From a bacterium (GTDB lineage Bacteria > Pseudomonadota > Alphaproteobacteria > Caulobacterales > Hyphomonadaceae): a DNA stretch of 7,768 nt. Of this stretch, positions 6,733 through 7,768 are shown in pieces. The stretch spans positions 1 to 7,768 of the forward strand of contig JAVBYB010000427.1 in the NCBI GenBank assembly GCA_030824255.1, in the 5' to 3' direction. Both the position numbers and the translations under genes were made by a program. The notes below the pieces were generated by a model that searched no databases, was not told the DNA's origin, and was given only the letters and a program-made list of their open reading frames with translations. The stretch's first letter is position 1, and the number at the start of each line of letters is the position of its first letter.

Positions 6733-7676
6733 TTCGTCGCTCCAGCCGCATTCTTCGCCAGCGTTTCGAGCACGGCCATCCGGACAGCCACGCCCATTTC
6801 CACCTGTTCGGTAATCAGCGAGCGCGTCTTGTGATCGGCCACGCCGCTCTCGATTTCCACGCCGCGATTCATCGGGCCAGGGTGCATCACGAACGCGCCG
6901 GGTCGGGCGTGGGAGAGCTTCTCCTCATCCAGTCCCCAGAAGTGGAAGAACTCGCGCGCCGACGGCAGGTAGGCCCCATCCATCCGCTCCTGCTGAAGCC
7001 GCAGCATCATGACGACATCGCAGCCCTCCAGGCCCTTGCGCATGTCTGTAAACACTTCCGCGCCCCATCCGGCCGCGCCGGGCGGGGTCAGGGTGCGCGG
7101 CGCAATCAGGCGAACTTCCGCGCCCAGCACGTTGAGGCACGCCACGTTCGACCGCGCCACGCGCGAATGCAGAATGTCGCCGCATATCGCGATGCGCATC
7201 CCGCCAATGTCGCCCACGCGCCTGCGGATCGTCAGCGCATCCAGAAGCGCCTGCGTCGGATGCTCATGCGTCCCGTCGCCCGCATTGATCACCGCGCCAT
7301 CCACTTTGCGGGAGAGCAGCTTCACCGCCCCAGACGATCCATGCCGGATCACCAGCAGGTCCGGCCGCATTGCGTTCAGCGTCATCGCCGTATCGATCAG
7401 CGTCTCGCCCTTCTTCACCGACGAAGTGGCGATCGGCATCGTCACTACGTCCGCGCCGAGCCTGCGGCCCGCGATCTCGAATGATCCCTGCGTGCGCGTC
7501 GAGTTCTCGAAGAACAGGTTGATCAGCGTCCGCCCCGCCAGCACGTCCGTGTGCTTCACGCGGCTTCGGTTGAGTTCGACATACTTGTCGCCCAAAGCCA
7601 GCAATGTCTCGATGTCGAGCCGGTTCAGGCCTTCGATACCCAAGAGGTGTCGATGGGGAAAGGCGTAGTCCGCCAT
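6729..7676 (-). CDS. pyrB: aspartate carbamoyltransferase catalytic subunit
   Basis: Joins carbamoyl phosphate and aspartate to carbamoyl aspartate, the committed step of pyrimidine synthesis, in the cytoplasm. The protein has 315 residues, a normal length. The carbamoyl phosphate site [12 protein letters not shown] is at 56-67; the mobile-loop lysines K88-K89 sit in SSVKKGE; R111-HGS and HPTQALLDA (139-147) follow. The aspartate-binding half has R172 in SRVARS, R226 in LRLQ and HPGPMNRG at 265-272. All key residues seem present, so it should be active. The start at 7676 gives the usual short leader before the first helix; the ribosome site is weak (GCGAGA). Its TGA overlaps the pyrC ATG by four bases. 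No pyrI regulatory subunit gene is seen next to it, which fits the ATCase class that pairs with a dihydroorotase-like partner. Confidence 0.97.
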   Translation of the reverse strand: MADYAFPHRHLLGIEGLNRLDIETLLALGDKYVELNRSRVKHTDVLAGRTLINLFFENSTRTQGSFEIAGRRLGADVVTMPIATSSVKKGETLIDTAMTLNAMRPDLLVIRHGSSGAVKLLSRKVDGAVINAGDGTHEHPTQALLDALTIRRRVGDIGGMRIAICGDILHSRVARSNVACLNVLGAEVRLIAPRTLTPPGAAGWGAEVFTDMRKGLEGCDVVMMLRLQQERMDGAYLPSAREFFHFWGLDEEKLSHARPGAFVMHPGPMNRGVEIESGVADHKTRSLITEQVEMGVAVRMAVLETLAKNAAGATK

Positions 7677-7699
7677 GAAAATGTCTCGCGATTTTGGGG

Positions 7700-7728
7700 G
7701 TGATAGCGAGGGAGTCGCCCAATCGCAA
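7700..7728 (-). promoter_or_regulatory. candidate Caulobacter-type promoter for pyrBC
   Basis: On the minus strand TTGCGAT (7728-7722) is followed after 14 bases by GCTATCAC (7707-7700). The -10 fits GCTANAWC in seven of eight positions; the -35 fit is partial. Transcription would start near 7693, giving a leader of about 17 bases before pyrB. That is too short for a PyrR-type attenuator. A GANTC sequence (7712-7716) falls inside the spacer. The remaining upstream bases to the window end show nothing else I can name. Confidence 0.5.
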
Positions 7729-7768
7729 GCCGGTCCGTCCCGGATGTCCTTAACAGGGCTGAAACCGG

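Noticed and set aside
5803..6834. Long plus-strand open frame of 343 residues opposite pyrC and the end of pyrB
   Set aside because: The same shadow composition, no family motif, and it spans the well-supported pyrB-pyrC junction.
7750..7765. CtrA-like site TTAAC-AGGGCT-GAAAC upstream of pyrB
   Set aside because: The first half-site is perfect and the spacing is right, but the second half matches only three of five bases; too weak to list as a site.

Overview
The window looks like chromosomal DNA from a GC-rich alphaproteobacterium. The gene order pyrB-pyrC-plsY-dprA-topA is a block I know from alphaproteobacteria. Two promoter candidates resemble the Caulobacter housekeeping form (TTGACGS, 10-14 bases, GCTANAWC), so a Caulobacterales or Hyphomonadaceae relative is the best guess. 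No lineage call can be proved from the sequence alone.

The minus strand, read from high to low coordinates, carries most genes. pyrB (aspartate carbamoyltransferase) overlaps pyrC by ATGA. This PyrC has lost every metal ligand of an active dihydroorotase and is probably a non-catalytic partner of PyrB. After a plus-strand gene come plsY (glycerol-3-phosphate acyltransferase, inner membrane) and dprA (RecA loader for incoming single-stranded DNA), which overlap by one base in TGATG. Next is a secreted penicillin-binding-protein-like serine hydrolase, then the first 139 codons of topA (DNA topoisomerase I), which runs off the window start.

One gene lies on the plus strand, between plsY and pyrC. 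It encodes an exported protein with two retropepsin-like aspartic protease modules in one chain, each with its own catalytic Asp-Thr/Ser-Gly. Its promoter candidate places the transcription start on or next to the ATG, so the mRNA may be leaderless.

The core genes serve unrelated housekeeping roles: pyrimidine synthesis, phospholipid synthesis, transformation or recombination, and DNA supercoiling. The two exported hydrolase genes appear to be lineage-specific insertions into this block. Intergenic stretches are short, the longest being 175 bases before topA, where there is a set of nested inverted repeats. I see no tRNA, rRNA, CRISPR array, insertion sequence or prophage gene.
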